Assembly: GCA_902494565.1 (NCBI GenBank)
Contig: CABUTN010000004.1
Coordinates: forward strand, 26,512 to 90,511
Length of the DNA: 64,000 bases
From: an uncultured Collinsella sp.
Lineage (GTDB): Bacteria; Actinomycetota; Coriobacteriia; Coriobacteriales; Coriobacteriaceae
Reading direction: 5' to 3'
The notes beneath the pieces were generated by a model. The model saw nothing but the letters and a program-made list of their open reading frames with translations. It did no database searches and had not been told where the DNA came from. Position 1 is the first letter of the stretch, and each line of letters starts with the position of its first letter. This document shows, in pieces, positions 1 to 7,782 of the stretch. A program made the position numbers and the translations under genes.

Positions 1-27
1 CAGATCGGTGCTAAGAAGAAGAAATAA
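1..27 (+). CDS. rpsM: 30S ribosomal protein S13, C-terminal end (partial)
   Basis: Only the last eight codons and a TAA stop are present; they read QIGAKKKK, a basic tail of the kind that ends S13. The identification rests mainly on position: rpsM precedes rpsK in the alpha-operon order seen here (S13, S11, S4, rpoA, L17). S13 sits in the head of the small subunit and contacts the P-site tRNA and the central bridge. The gap to rpsK is 14 nt and holds an AAGGAG ribosome-binding site overlapping the stop. Confidence 0.7.
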   Translation, partial: QIGAKKKK

Positions 28-41
28 GGAGCGCTAGATAG

Positions 42-446
42 ATGGCTACTGCTAAGAAGAACGTTCGCGCTGCCCGTCTGAAGCGCGCGGACCGTAAGAA
101 CATTTCCGTGGGCCAGGCTCACATTCGTTCTACGTTCAACAACACGATCGTTTCGATCACCGATCCCCAGGGCAACGTCATTTCCTGGAAGTCGGCTGGC
201 CAGGTGGGCTTCAAGGGCTCCCGTAAGTCCACGCCGTTCGCTGCCCAGATGGCTGCCGAGGCTGCTGCCAAGCAGGCCATGGAGCACGGTATGAAGAAGG
301 TTTCCGTCTTCGTCAAGGGCCCCGGCTCCGGTCGTGAGACCGCCATCCGCTCCCTCCAGGCTGCTGGCCTCGAGGTCTCGAGCATCCAGGACAAGACCCC
401 CATTCCGCACAACGGCTGCCGCCCCAAGAAGCGTCGCCGCGTGTAA
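42..446 (+). CDS. rpsK: 30S ribosomal protein S11
   Basis: S11 is a platform protein of the small subunit that contacts the 3' end region of 16S rRNA. The 134 residues match the usual length. Family signatures are readable: a basic N-terminus, AHIRSTFNNTIVSITD near residue 26, VKGPGSGRETAIRSL near residue 92 and the basic terminus CRPKKRRRV. The start follows an AAGGAG about 15 nt upstream. It lies between rpsM and rpsD and is presumably co-transcribed with both. Codon use is strongly biased to C/G-ending host codons, as expected for a highly expressed gene. Confidence 0.97.
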   Translation: MATAKKNVRAARLKRADRKNISVGQAHIRSTFNNTIVSITDPQGNVISWKSAGQVGFKGSRKSTPFAAQMAAEAAAKQAMEHGMKKVSVFVKGPGSGRETAIRSLQAAGLEVSSIQDKTPIPHNGCRPKKRRRV

Positions 447-465
447 CTGAAAGGATCGTATCAAT

Positions 466-1062
466 ATGGCAATCGACAGGACTCCTGTTCTTAAGCGCTG
501 CCGTCAGCTCGGGATCGATCCCGCTGAGCTCGGTTACAGCAGCAAGAAGGAATCTATCCGTCAGCCCAAGCGCCGTCGCAAGGAATCTGAGTACGGCATG
601 CAGCTGCGCGAGAAGCAGAAGGTCAAGTTCATCTATGGCGTTCTGGAGAAGCAGTTCCACGGCTACTTCAACAAGGCCCGTAAGATGAACGGCGTCACCG
701 GTGAGAACCTCATGATTATTCTTGAGTCTCGCCTCGACAACGTCGTCTTCCGTCTTGGCTTCGCCCGCACCCGCAAAGAGGCTCGTCAGTCCGTCCGTCA
801 CGGTCACTTCACCGTGAACGGCAAGCGCGTGGACATCCCGTCCTACCGCGTCAAGGCCGGCGACGTCGTCGCTGTCGGCGAGAAGTTCCGTGACCTTCTC
901 CCCATCAAGGAGGCTCTGATTTCCTCCGAGCGCTTTGAGGTCCCTGGCTGGCTCGAGGTCGATATCGAGAAGCTGTCTGGTAACGTGCTCGCTCTGCCGA
1001 CGCGTGAGCAGATCAGCGGTGATATCAACGAGCAGCTCATCGTCGAGCTCTACTCTAAGTAG
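466..1062 (+). CDS. rpsD: 30S ribosomal protein S4
   Basis: S4 is a primary 16S rRNA-binding protein that nucleates assembly of the small-subunit body. In several bacteria it also represses its own operon. The 198 residues are typical. The N-terminal S4 domain is followed by an S4-type RNA-binding domain starting at LESRLDNVVFRLGFARTRKE (around residue 86) with the VRHGHFTVNGKRVDIPSY signature. The start ATG is 20 nt after the rpsK stop, behind GAAAGGA. It lies between rpsK and rpoA, the conserved order. Confidence 0.97.
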   Translation: MAIDRTPVLKRCRQLGIDPAELGYSSKKESIRQPKRRRKESEYGMQLREKQKVKFIYGVLEKQFHGYFNKARKMNGVTGENLMIILESRLDNVVFRLGFARTRKEARQSVRHGHFTVNGKRVDIPSYRVKAGDVVAVGEKFRDLLPIKEALISSERFEVPGWLEVDIEKLSGNVLALPTREQISGDINEQLIVELYSK

Positions 1063-1094
1063 TCCATCCGGGCTGCTGAGGCTGGAGGTAATAC

Positions 1095-2036
1095 ATGTCA
1101 GAATTCATTAGGCCTCAGGTTCAGGTCGAAGAGATCAACGAGACGTCTGCTCGTGTCTCCGTCGAGCCGCTCGAGCGTGGCTACGGCGATACGCTGGGTA
1201 ACTCCCTTCGTCGCGTTCTTCTGTCCTCGCTCGAGGGTGCCGCCGTCGAGGCTATTCAGATCGATGGCGCGCAGCACGAGTTCATGACCATCCCTAACAT
1301 GGTCGAGGATGTCACCGACATCGTCCTGAATGTCAAGGGTCTTGTCTTCAGGGCTCTCGGCACGACCGACGAGGCGACCGCCACCATCTCGGTTGACGGC
1401 CCCTGCGAGGTCACCGGTGCGGACTTCTTTATTCCGTCCGAGTTTGAGCTGGTCAACCCCGAGCAGCACATTGCTACGCTCACCGAGGGTGGCCATCTCA
1501 CCATGAGCATGCGCATCGGCTATGGCCGTGGCTATGTTTCTGGCGAGGCCAACAAGCGCGACAACGATCCCATCGGTGTGATCCACGTCGACTCGCTGTA
1601 CTCGCCGGTTTCCCGTTGCGCCAAGCTCGTTGAGGCTTGCCGTGTCGGTCAGCACACCGACTACGACCGCCTTGTCCTCGAGATCGAGACCAACGGCTCC
1701 ATCGCCCCGCGCGACGCCGTGGTCCAGGCTGCCAATATCATCAACCAGCATATGGCCGCCTTTATGAACCTTGCCGAGACCCCCGAGGTCGAGGAGGAGG
1801 CTTCGATCTTCGCTCCCGAGGTCACCAACGACAACGCCGAGCTGGACAAGCAGATCGAGGATCTGGACCTTTCCGTCCGTTCCTACAACTGCCTTAAGCG
1901 CGCCAGCATTCACTCGGTCCGTCAGCTCGTTGAGTTCTCGGAGAACGATCTGCTCAACATCCGTAACTTCGGTGTTAAGTCGATCGAGGAAGTGAAGGAC
2001 AAGCTTGAGTCCATGGGCCTGAGCCTGAAGGCTTAA
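1095..2036 (+). CDS. rpoA: DNA-directed RNA polymerase subunit alpha
   Basis: The alpha subunit dimerises to start assembly of RNA polymerase and its C-terminal domain contacts UP elements and activators. The 313-residue protein has the N-terminal dimerisation domain with GYGDTLGNSLRRVLLSSLEGAA (shown in part: GYGDTLGNSLRRVL, around residue 30). The C-terminal helix-hairpin-helix domain (about 245-310) includes SYNCLKRASIHSV and LLNIRNFGVKSIEEV. A GGAGG site precedes the ATG. It is flanked by rpsD and rplQ, the canonical neighbours. Confidence 0.98.
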   Translation: MSEFIRPQVQVEEINETSARVSVEPLERGYGDTLGNSLRRVLLSSLEGAAVEAIQIDGAQHEFMTIPNMVEDVTDIVLNVKGLVFRALGTTDEATATISVDGPCEVTGADFFIPSEFELVNPEQHIATLTEGGHLTMSMRIGYGRGYVSGEANKRDNDPIGVIHVDSLYSPVSRCAKLVEACRVGQHTDYDRLVLEIETNGSIAPRDAVVQAANIINQHMAAFMNLAETPEVEEEASIFAPEVTNDNAELDKQIEDLDLSVRSYNCLKRASIHSVRQLVEFSENDLLNIRNFGVKSIEEVKDKLESMGLSLKA

Positions 2037-2066
2037 TGCTTCGCATATTTGAGGAGAAACTAGACC

Positions 2067-2534
2067 ATGCGTCACAACGTTAAGAAGGGCCTGAAGCTCG
2101 GCACCGATGCGAGCCACACCAAGGCCATGAAGAAGAGCCTTGCTAAGGCCCTCTTCGAGAACGACCGCATCAAGACCACCGAGACCCGCGCTAAGGCGCT
2201 GCGTTCGGTCGTCGATCCGATCATCACTTGGGCCAAGAAGGGCGACCTGCACTCTCGTCGTCTGGCTATCGCCAAGCTCGGCGATAAGCAGCTCGTTGCC
2301 GAGATCTTCGACAAGGCTGCCCAGGGTATGTGGCAGGACCGCAACGGCGGTTACACCCGCATCATGAAGCTCGGTAACCGTAAGGGCGACAATGCTCCCA
2401 TCGTTATCATGGAGCTCGTCACCGAGCCTTGCACGCCTAAGGCCAAGAAGGCTGCTCCGGCCCCCAAGAAGGCCGCTGCTCCCAAGAAGGTCGAGGCTGC
2501 CGAGGAGGCTCCTGCTGAGGAGACCGCTGAGTAG
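2067..2534 (+). CDS. rplQ: 50S ribosomal protein L17 with C-terminal Ala/Lys/Glu-rich tail
   Basis: L17 lies near the exit tunnel of the large subunit. The core (residues 1 to about 120) starts MRHNVKKGLKLGTDASH and contains ALFENDRIKTTETRAKALR, both typical of the family. The last 30-35 residues are a low-complexity tail of AKKAAP and APKK repeats followed by an acidic EEAPAEETAE end. L17 of E. coli and Bacillus is about 120-127 residues, so this one is longer. The gene closes the operon: a strong terminator lies 26 nt downstream. Confidence 0.96.
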   Translation: MRHNVKKGLKLGTDASHTKAMKKSLAKALFENDRIKTTETRAKALRSVVDPIITWAKKGDLHSRRLAIAKLGDKQLVAEIFDKAAQGMWQDRNGGYTRIMKLGNRKGDNAPIVIMELVTEPCTPKAKKAAPAPKKAAAPKKVEAAEEAPAEETAE

Positions 2535-2560
2535 ACAATCCGTCTGCATAGGCTATATTC

Positions 2561-2591
2561 GAGGGGTACGTTCGCGTACCCCTCTTTTTTT
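2561..2591 (+). terminator. Rho-independent terminator of the rpsM-rplQ operon
   Basis: A perfect 10-bp stem GAGGGGTACG/CGTACCCCTC with a TTCG tetraloop is followed by seven or more T. It lies between rplQ and truA, so truA probably has its own promoter or depends on read-through. Confidence 0.93.
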
Positions 2592-2626
2592 GTCGAAATG
2601 CCATTGCCTGTTTGTTGGGAGCGCCC

Positions 2627-3451
2627 ATGACCGCGCCGTCTGATTTCAATTCGATTCCCGAGCTCGACGCCACGCTCGTTTTCCGCGTGGCCTACGATGG
2701 CTCGTCCTATAGCGGCTTTGCCGAGCAGCCTGGCCAGACGACGGTTGCGGGTGAGCTACGTCGAGCTATTGAGACGCTCCTGCGCCGTCCGATCGACCTG
2801 ACGTGTGCGGGACGTACCGATGCCGGCGTGCATGCGGTGGCACAGTTTATCAGCGTGCCCGTAACGGACGCTGAGTTGGCTTTGACGCGCCGTAGGTGGC
2901 TGAGGGCTATGGATGCTCTCCTGGGCAAAGATATCGCCATAAACGAGGTCTACAAGGCCCGTAAAGGCTTTTCTGCACGCTTTGATGCGCGTTCACGTAC
3001 ATATACGTACCGTATTGCCGATCGCGACGCGCGTCCCGTTCTCTCACGGGGTGCCGTGTGGTGGCATCGCTATCCCTTGGACGTCGAGGCCATGTCTGCG
3101 GCCTGTCCCGCGCTTTTGGGTGAGCAGGACTTTAAGAGCTTTTGCAAGGTTGCCTCGGCCGTTGGCAAGCCCACGCATCGCTGCGTGATGCGTGCCGAGT
3201 TTGGCCATGAGGTTGCGTTTGGCGAGGACATCCTGACGTTTACCATCGAGGGCAATGCGTTTTTGCATTCGATGGTCCGCACGATCGTGGGCACGCTTGT
3301 CGAGATTGGCATGCATCGCCGTGAACCCGAGTGGATGCGCGAGGTCATCGATGCTTGCGACCGTACCGCTGCGGGCCCCACGGCTCCTGCCTGCGGCCTT
3401 ACGTTTATGGGCGTGGATTACGATCCCGCCGAGCTTGTCGTGCTCGACTAG
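2627..3451 (+). CDS. truA: tRNA pseudouridine(38-40) synthase TruA
   Basis: TruA isomerises uridines 38-40 of the anticodon arm to pseudouridine. The catalytic aspartate is in AGRTDAGVHA (Asp65). An N-terminal VAYDGSSYSGFAEQP and a C-terminal FLHSMVRTIVGTLVEIG segment are also family hallmarks. The frame is open upstream to a TTG at 2612, but the ATG at 2627 has a GGGAG six bases before it and gives a normal 274-residue protein, so I chose it. truA follows rplQ in many bacteria, which supports the call. Confidence 0.95.
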   Translation: MTAPSDFNSIPELDATLVFRVAYDGSSYSGFAEQPGQTTVAGELRRAIETLLRRPIDLTCAGRTDAGVHAVAQFISVPVTDAELALTRRRWLRAMDALLGKDIAINEVYKARKGFSARFDARSRTYTYRIADRDARPVLSRGAVWWHRYPLDVEAMSAACPALLGEQDFKSFCKVASAVGKPTHRCVMRAEFGHEVAFGEDILTFTIEGNAFLHSMVRTIVGTLVEIGMHRREPEWMREVIDACDRTAAGPTAPACGLTFMGVDYDPAELVVLD

Positions 3452-3612
3452 GGGAGGGCTCGACGCGTCGTGCGTCGACACCTGTCATCTGTGGGCTGCG
3501 CGTGTGCAACATCTGTTCTTGACGTGCAATACAACTGGTGTCTCATTGCTTTTATTGCCGGGGTGTACCATGAACCACGGTTTGATTAATTGCTGTCGAG
3601 AGGACGGATAAC

Positions 3613-4653
3613 TTGGTTCGACGTGGCTCGCATCCGCGACTTTCGGTGATCCTTGTGGTAGAAGGTTCGCCCAGCTATGCGATGCGTGCGCTCGAGAGTA
3701 TCCAGAACCAAGACCTCTACGATTTGCAGATTGTCGTTGTCTGCCGCGATGCTGCGCCCGGTGTGCGCCATTCGCTTCAAGTTGCCGCCGACAGGGACAT
3801 CCATATTGATTTGATTGACGTCGAGGACGCGAAGCGCGGCGCTTGTCTTCGTGCCGGTTTTGCTGCCTCGCGCGGCTCTCAAATCATCGCCATGAACGCC
3901 GATGAGTGGTTTGCTCCGCAGTCTCTTTCCAAGATGGTCGATATCGCGTGCGATACTGCGGCAGACATAGTGCTCCCCACGGTGTCGCTCGACCGCTATG
4001 ATGCACATCGAGAGCGCCATTCGCGCGTCTTGGATGCTGCTCATATTTCCATTGATAGCAAATCTTCGATGGTGGCCGGGCTGCCTCAGTTGATTTTAGG
4101 CGGCCTAGTCGCTCAGACCTCTGGCGTGATGTACAGCCGCTCGCTGTTTGAGGCATGCCTTTTGTGCGACAAGGTGTTTCGCACAGTTGGGTTTATGGCA
4201 TGCGCGCTTTCGCAGGCACGATGCGTGTCCGGCTGCGGCGATGCTTGTTTCCACGCGGCGGCACCTAAGCTTACAGATGCCTTTGATCCCACCATGTATG
4301 CCAAGGTATCCGATGACACCCGAGCGCTCGACGAGCTTGCTGACTCACTCTCGGAAGCAGATAGCGGTGGTCGGCTCAAGCTGGCAAGCCAAAAGTTCTA
4401 CTTTGCCGGACTGGTCGCCTGCATCGAGAATTTGTGTCTGAGCCCGCATGGGGTGTCGTCAATCGAGCGTTCCGCCCGCATGCGTGATATGCTCGAGGCA
4501 CCTCGAACCCGTCAGATGGTCGCCGCGCTCAAGGACAACCATCGGGGACTCGGTCTGTTGTTTGGACCGATCGCCAGCGCCAAGCCCGCGCGCTGCGTGA
4601 TGTGTACGCATCTGGCAGCTTTTCTTAACCGGACGGGCGCAAAAACCGCCTAA
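3613..4653 (+). CDS. Glycosyltransferase family 2-like protein
   Basis: The first 110 residues resemble a GT-A fold nucleotide-sugar glycosyltransferase: LSVILVVEGSPSYAMRALES, a second strand DLQIVVVCRDA, then AGFAASRGSQIIAMNADEWF, where the usual metal-binding DxD-like acidic pair appears as NADE. The remaining 230 residues have no motif I recognise and no clear membrane segment. The start is a TTG preceded by GAGAGGACGG; no in-frame ATG lies near. The donor and acceptor cannot be told from sequence. It stands alone between truA and argR, not in a polysaccharide cluster, so its product is unclear. Confidence 0.6.
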   Translation: MVRRGSHPRLSVILVVEGSPSYAMRALESIQNQDLYDLQIVVVCRDAAPGVRHSLQVAADRDIHIDLIDVEDAKRGACLRAGFAASRGSQIIAMNADEWFAPQSLSKMVDIACDTAADIVLPTVSLDRYDAHRERHSRVLDAAHISIDSKSSMVAGLPQLILGGLVAQTSGVMYSRSLFEACLLCDKVFRTVGFMACALSQARCVSGCGDACFHAAAPKLTDAFDPTMYAKVSDDTRALDELADSLSEADSGGRLKLASQKFYFAGLVACIENLCLSPHGVSSIERSARMRDMLEAPRTRQMVAALKDNHRGLGLLFGPIASAKPARCVMCTHLAAFLNRTGAKTA

Positions 4654-4659
4654 ACGGCT

Positions 4660-4697
4660 CATTTCGAAACAAACTTGCATAGAATTGTTTCGAAATG
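4660..4697. promoter_or_regulatory. Inverted repeat with two TTTCGAAA palindromes upstream of argR
   Basis: CATTTCGAAACAA (4660-4672) and its exact reverse complement TTGTTTCGAAATG (4685-4697) are separated by 12 bp. Each arm contains the self-complementary TTTCGAAA, with centres 26 bp apart. The element lies in the 130-bp space before argR and is too AT-rich for a terminator. A related GTTTCGAAAC lies upstream of gltB at 44265. A regulatory role is inferred. Confidence 0.5.
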
Positions 4698-4737
4698 CGT
4701 TCTTATACACAAAAGCCTTCAAATAGCGTTAAACTAT

Positions 4738-4752
4738 TCAATCACTGATTGA
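4738..4752. promoter_or_regulatory. 15-bp palindrome just upstream of argR
   Basis: TCAATCACTGATTGA is a perfect odd palindrome centred on C4745, about 35 bp before the argR start. Its position suits an autoregulatory operator, and ArgR boxes are 18-bp AT-rich palindromes, but the match to known ArgR boxes is only loose. Confidence 0.35.
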
Positions 4753-4785
4753 TTGTCTCCACCATCTTTTGGAGAGAGGGTTTGT

Positions 4786-5223
4786 ATGGCTAAAAAACGC
4801 AATGGGCGCCAGGATGCCATTAGAGATATTGTGCGCAATAAGGACGTCCGCACGCAGCGTGTGCTGGTCGATGAGCTCCGCGCCATGGGCTTTGATTGCA
4901 CGCAGGCGACTGTCTCTCGCGATATTGCCGACATGGGGCTGCGTAAGCTCCCTGAGGGCATCTATGTTCTGGCAGAGGACCTGCACTTGCAGCGTATGGT
5001 TTCCGAGCTCGTTACGGGCGTTCTGCGTACCGATAATCTGGTTATGATCAAGGCTCAGCCTGGCACGGCTTCCGGCATCGCCGCCGCCGTTGATGCGGCA
5101 GGGTTGCCCGATGTGCTTGGCTCGCTTGCCGGCAACGATACGATTTTGGTCATTGCCCAGACGGCCGAGGACGGCGAGCGTCTTGAGGCGCTGATCAATA
5201 AGCTGAGCAATTCTCGCAAGTAG
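4786..5223 (+). CDS. argR: Arginine repressor ArgR
   Basis: ArgR is a hexameric, arginine-sensing regulator of arginine metabolism. Residues 1-70 form the winged helix, with RNGRQDAIRDIVRNKD and a recognition region TQATVSRDIADMGLRKL. Residues 80-145 form the arginine-binding and oligomerisation domain with GTASGIAAAVDAAGLPDVLG and the GNDTIL strand holding the conserved ligand-binding acidic residue. I chose the ATG at 4786 (145 residues) because GGAGAGAGGG precedes it. No arginine biosynthesis genes are adjacent, so its targets must lie elsewhere. Confidence 0.92.
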   Translation: MAKKRNGRQDAIRDIVRNKDVRTQRVLVDELRAMGFDCTQATVSRDIADMGLRKLPEGIYVLAEDLHLQRMVSELVTGVLRTDNLVMIKAQPGTASGIAAAVDAAGLPDVLGSLAGNDTILVIAQTAEDGERLEALINKLSNSRK

Positions 5224-5273
5224 GCGTGCGGGTCGTGCGCTCGGCACTGTGTGCGTGACATGGTGGCTTGTAA

Positions 5274-5301
5274 GGGGGTATCGACGTTGGTCGGTACCCC
5301 C
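5274..5301 (+). terminator. Stem-loop after argR, probable terminator
   Basis: GGGGGTA/TACCCCC continued by CGAC/GTCG around a GTTG loop, with a single mismatch. The following bases (TATATTGTTT) are only moderately T-rich. It lies about 50 bp after the argR stop. Confidence 0.6.
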
Positions 5302-5350
5302 TATATTGTTTGCCGGTATAAAGACCGTCCACCAGGTCGCTTTAAACTAA

Positions 5351-5389
5351 AAGGCCCCCGAGCACTTTAATAAGCTGCTCGGGGGCCTT
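5351..5389 (-). terminator. Rho-independent terminator for the penicillin-binding protein gene
   Basis: A perfect 14-bp stem AAGGCCCCCGAGCA/TGCTCGGGGGCCTT with an 11-nt loop. Read on the minus strand it is followed by TTTTAGTTT, so it serves the gene ending at 5413. It could also stop leftover argR transcription from the other side. Confidence 0.85.
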
Positions 5390-5412
5390 GTTGCTAATGG
5401 CCGGATGAATTT

Positions 5413-7620
5413 CTAGCCAACAGTATCGTCAGGCGTGGGCGAGGGGTCGGGAGTGGGCGTAGGCGTGGGCGTGGGCGTGCCGCCATCGCCGCCGGTCGAA
5501 CCACCAGTGGAACCGCCCGTCGAGCCACCGGTCGTACCGGTGTCGCCGGTGGTGTCGCCGCCCGTAGTCTCGGTGGTCGTGGTCGTCGTGGTAGTCGTCG
5601 TGGTGGTTTCCTCTTCGTCCTCGTTCTCGTCCTTGTCGTCGATCTCCGTCTTCTTGGTGTTGTTGGTGCCGTTGGTGCCGTAGAACTTCCAGACGCTGTT
5701 GTTCTTGTAGGTGGGCGCCGTTCCGGTCGCAAACTCCTCGCGCTCGGTACCGGTCAGAACGGTGTTCATAAACCGCTTAAAGACAGGCAGGTTGGTGCTG
5801 TCGCCCAGCAGGTCCGTGCCGTATTTTTGGATGGGGATCTCACCTGCGGAATAGCCGGTCCACAGGGCGCACGCCAGCTGCGGGGTATAGCCGCAGAACC
5901 ACAGGTTGGTGGTGTTGTCGGTGGTGCCCGTTTTGCCGGCATAGGGCTGGTTGACGCTCAGGGCGCCGGCGGCACCCGTGCCGCTGCCCTGCATGACGCC
6001 GGTCAGGACGTCGGTCACTGCCGCGGCCTCGCCGGTGGAGAGCACCTGCGAGGGGTTATCGGTGTGCTGGTACAGTACCGAGCCAGTTCGCGAATCAATC
6101 TCGGTGATGGCGATCGGCTGGCGATAGTAACCGCCGTTGGCAAACGTGGCATAGGCCGCGGCCATCTCGAGCGGCGAGATGGAGCCGGTACCGAGCGTCA
6201 TGACGGGAACGTCCTCGATATTGTCCTTAGATGGATCGATGCCGAGCTTTTTGACGAGGGACATGATCTTGTTATTGCCGATAGCCTCTGCAACCTGGAT
6301 ATAGCCGGTGTTGGAGGAGTATGCCGTCGCCTGCTTGAGCGTGATGGTGCCGTAGCTCTGGTTGGCATAGTTTTGCACCTTGGTCGTGGTGCCCTTGGCT
6401 GTAAGAGGCGAGTTGCAATTGAGGGTAACGTTGGGGTTCATGCCGTTTTGGATGGCAGTGGCCAGCGTAAAGGCCTTAAACGTGGAGCCTACGGGACGCT
6501 TGGCCGTGGCGTGGTTCACGTGGTTCTCGTCGGCGTTATAGTCGTAGCCGCCCACCATGCACTTGATGTAGCCGGTCTTGGGGTCGACGACGACCATGCC
6601 CATGTCCAGGCCGTCGAGCGAAAGCGTGTCGAGCTGGGCGCGCACGGCCTCCTCGGCAGTCTGCTGCATGGTCGGGTCGATGGTGGTTTTGACGGTTAGG
6701 CCGCCCTTAAACAGCACGTCGGTGGAGAACTCCTGCTCCAGCAGCTGCTTAACATAGGCGACAAAGTAGGGCTGCGAATACACGTCGACGCCACTGCCCG
6801 AAATCTCGGTTACGTTGAGGGTGATGGGCTCTGCCTGCGCGGCGTCGTGCTCCTTCTGGGTGATGTGGCCCAGGCGCAGCATGTTATCGAGAACCTTGTT
6901 GCGGCGAGACAGTGCCAGATCGGGATTGACCGTGGGGTCGTACTGCGAAGGCGAGTTGGGAAGGCCGATGAGCAGCGCGGCCTCGCTCAGGGTGAGGTCG
7001 GCGGCGCTCTTGGACAGATAGGTCTCGGCTGCGGCCTCGATGCCGTAGGCACCGTGGCCGTAATAGATGGTGTTGAGGTACATCATGAGGATCTCGTCCT
7101 TGGAGTACATTTCCTCCATCTTGATGGCGATGTAGGCCTCGCGGACCTTACGCTCGATGGTCGAGTCGAACTGCTCCTCTTGCAGGATGGTGTTACGCAC
7201 CAGCTGTTGGGTGATGGTCGAGGCGCCCTCGTGGCCACCGGAAAGGGTCGCCACCGCTGCGCGAGCAATGCCCCACAGGTCGATGCCGCCATGCTCGTAG
7301 AAGCGCTCGTCCTCGACGTCGACGGTGCCCTGCAGCACGTACGGGGAAACCTGGTCCTTGGTGATGGACTTGCGGTTTTGCGTGTAGAAGCTCGCGATCT
7401 TGTTGCCGTTGCAATCGACGATCTCGGTGGGTTCACTCACCAGATAGGCGTTGGCGTCGGTATAGTCGGGCAGATCGGACAGCCAACGATTGACGTTGCC
7501 GATCATGCCAATCCCAAACGCTACGCCCGTGATGAGCAAAAGGCCCAAGAACGAGAGCAGGATCATGGGCAGGGCATGCGTCTTGGAACGACTGCGCCCC
7601 TGTCGTTGGCGAGGACCCAT
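5413..7620 (-). CDS. Class A penicillin-binding protein (GT51 transglycosylase plus transpeptidase)
   Basis: A bifunctional peptidoglycan synthase of 735 residues. A basic N-terminus and one membrane helix (about 15-40) precede the GT51 domain with the catalytic EDERFYEHGGID and the ASTITQQLVRN, IERKVREAYIA and ILMMYLNTIYYGHGAYG motifs. The transpeptidase domain has the active-site GSTFK, SSNTGY and KTGTTDNTTN motifs. The last 90 residues are low-complexity: an acidic stretch, a run of about twelve Thr, Gly/Ser/Thr repeats and a Pro-Thr-Pro tail, probably a flexible wall-spanning tail. The frame is open 41 codons further upstream, but the ATG at 7620 has GGAGG seven bases before it. It diverges from the U32 gene. 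Confidence 0.93.
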   Translation of the reverse strand: MGPRQRQGRSRSKTHALPMILLSFLGLLLITGVAFGIGMIGNVNRWLSDLPDYTDANAYLVSEPTEIVDCNGNKIASFYTQNRKSITKDQVSPYVLQGTVDVEDERFYEHGGIDLWGIARAAVATLSGGHEGASTITQQLVRNTILQEEQFDSTIERKVREAYIAIKMEEMYSKDEILMMYLNTIYYGHGAYGIEAAAETYLSKSAADLTLSEAALLIGLPNSPSQYDPTVNPDLALSRRNKVLDNMLRLGHITQKEHDAAQAEPITLNVTEISGSGVDVYSQPYFVAYVKQLLEQEFSTDVLFKGGLTVKTTIDPTMQQTAEEAVRAQLDTLSLDGLDMGMVVVDPKTGYIKCMVGGYDYNADENHVNHATAKRPVGSTFKAFTLATAIQNGMNPNVTLNCNSPLTAKGTTTKVQNYANQSYGTITLKQATAYSSNTGYIQVAEAIGNNKIMSLVKKLGIDPSKDNIEDVPVMTLGTGSISPLEMAAAYATFANGGYYRQPIAITEIDSRTGSVLYQHTDNPSQVLSTGEAAAVTDVLTGVMQGSGTGAAGALSVNQPYAGKTGTTDNTTNLWFCGYTPQLACALWTGYSAGEIPIQKYGTDLLGDSTNLPVFKRFMNTVLTGTEREEFATGTAPTYKNNSVWKFYGTNGTNNTKKTEIDDKDENEDEEETTTTTTTTTTTTETTGGDTTGDTGTTGGSTGGSTGGSTGGDGGTPTPTPTPTPDPSPTPDDTVG

Positions 7621-7782
7621 ATATTGACCTCCAGGTATGTCGTGCCGGGCGGCGGGTGCGCCGCTGGGGCAGGATGGACATAAGTTATTACACGATAAAC
7701 CAAACGAGGCGCGCGAGGCCTCGTGTATGCTGGAAGACGGCATTTTTCAAAGTGAATGCATACCTTGGTAAGGAGTTTGCCG

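Noticed and set aside
4660..4697. Terminator of the glycosyltransferase gene
   Set aside because: The inverted repeat is AT-rich with a 12-nt gap and no T-tract; an operator fits better.
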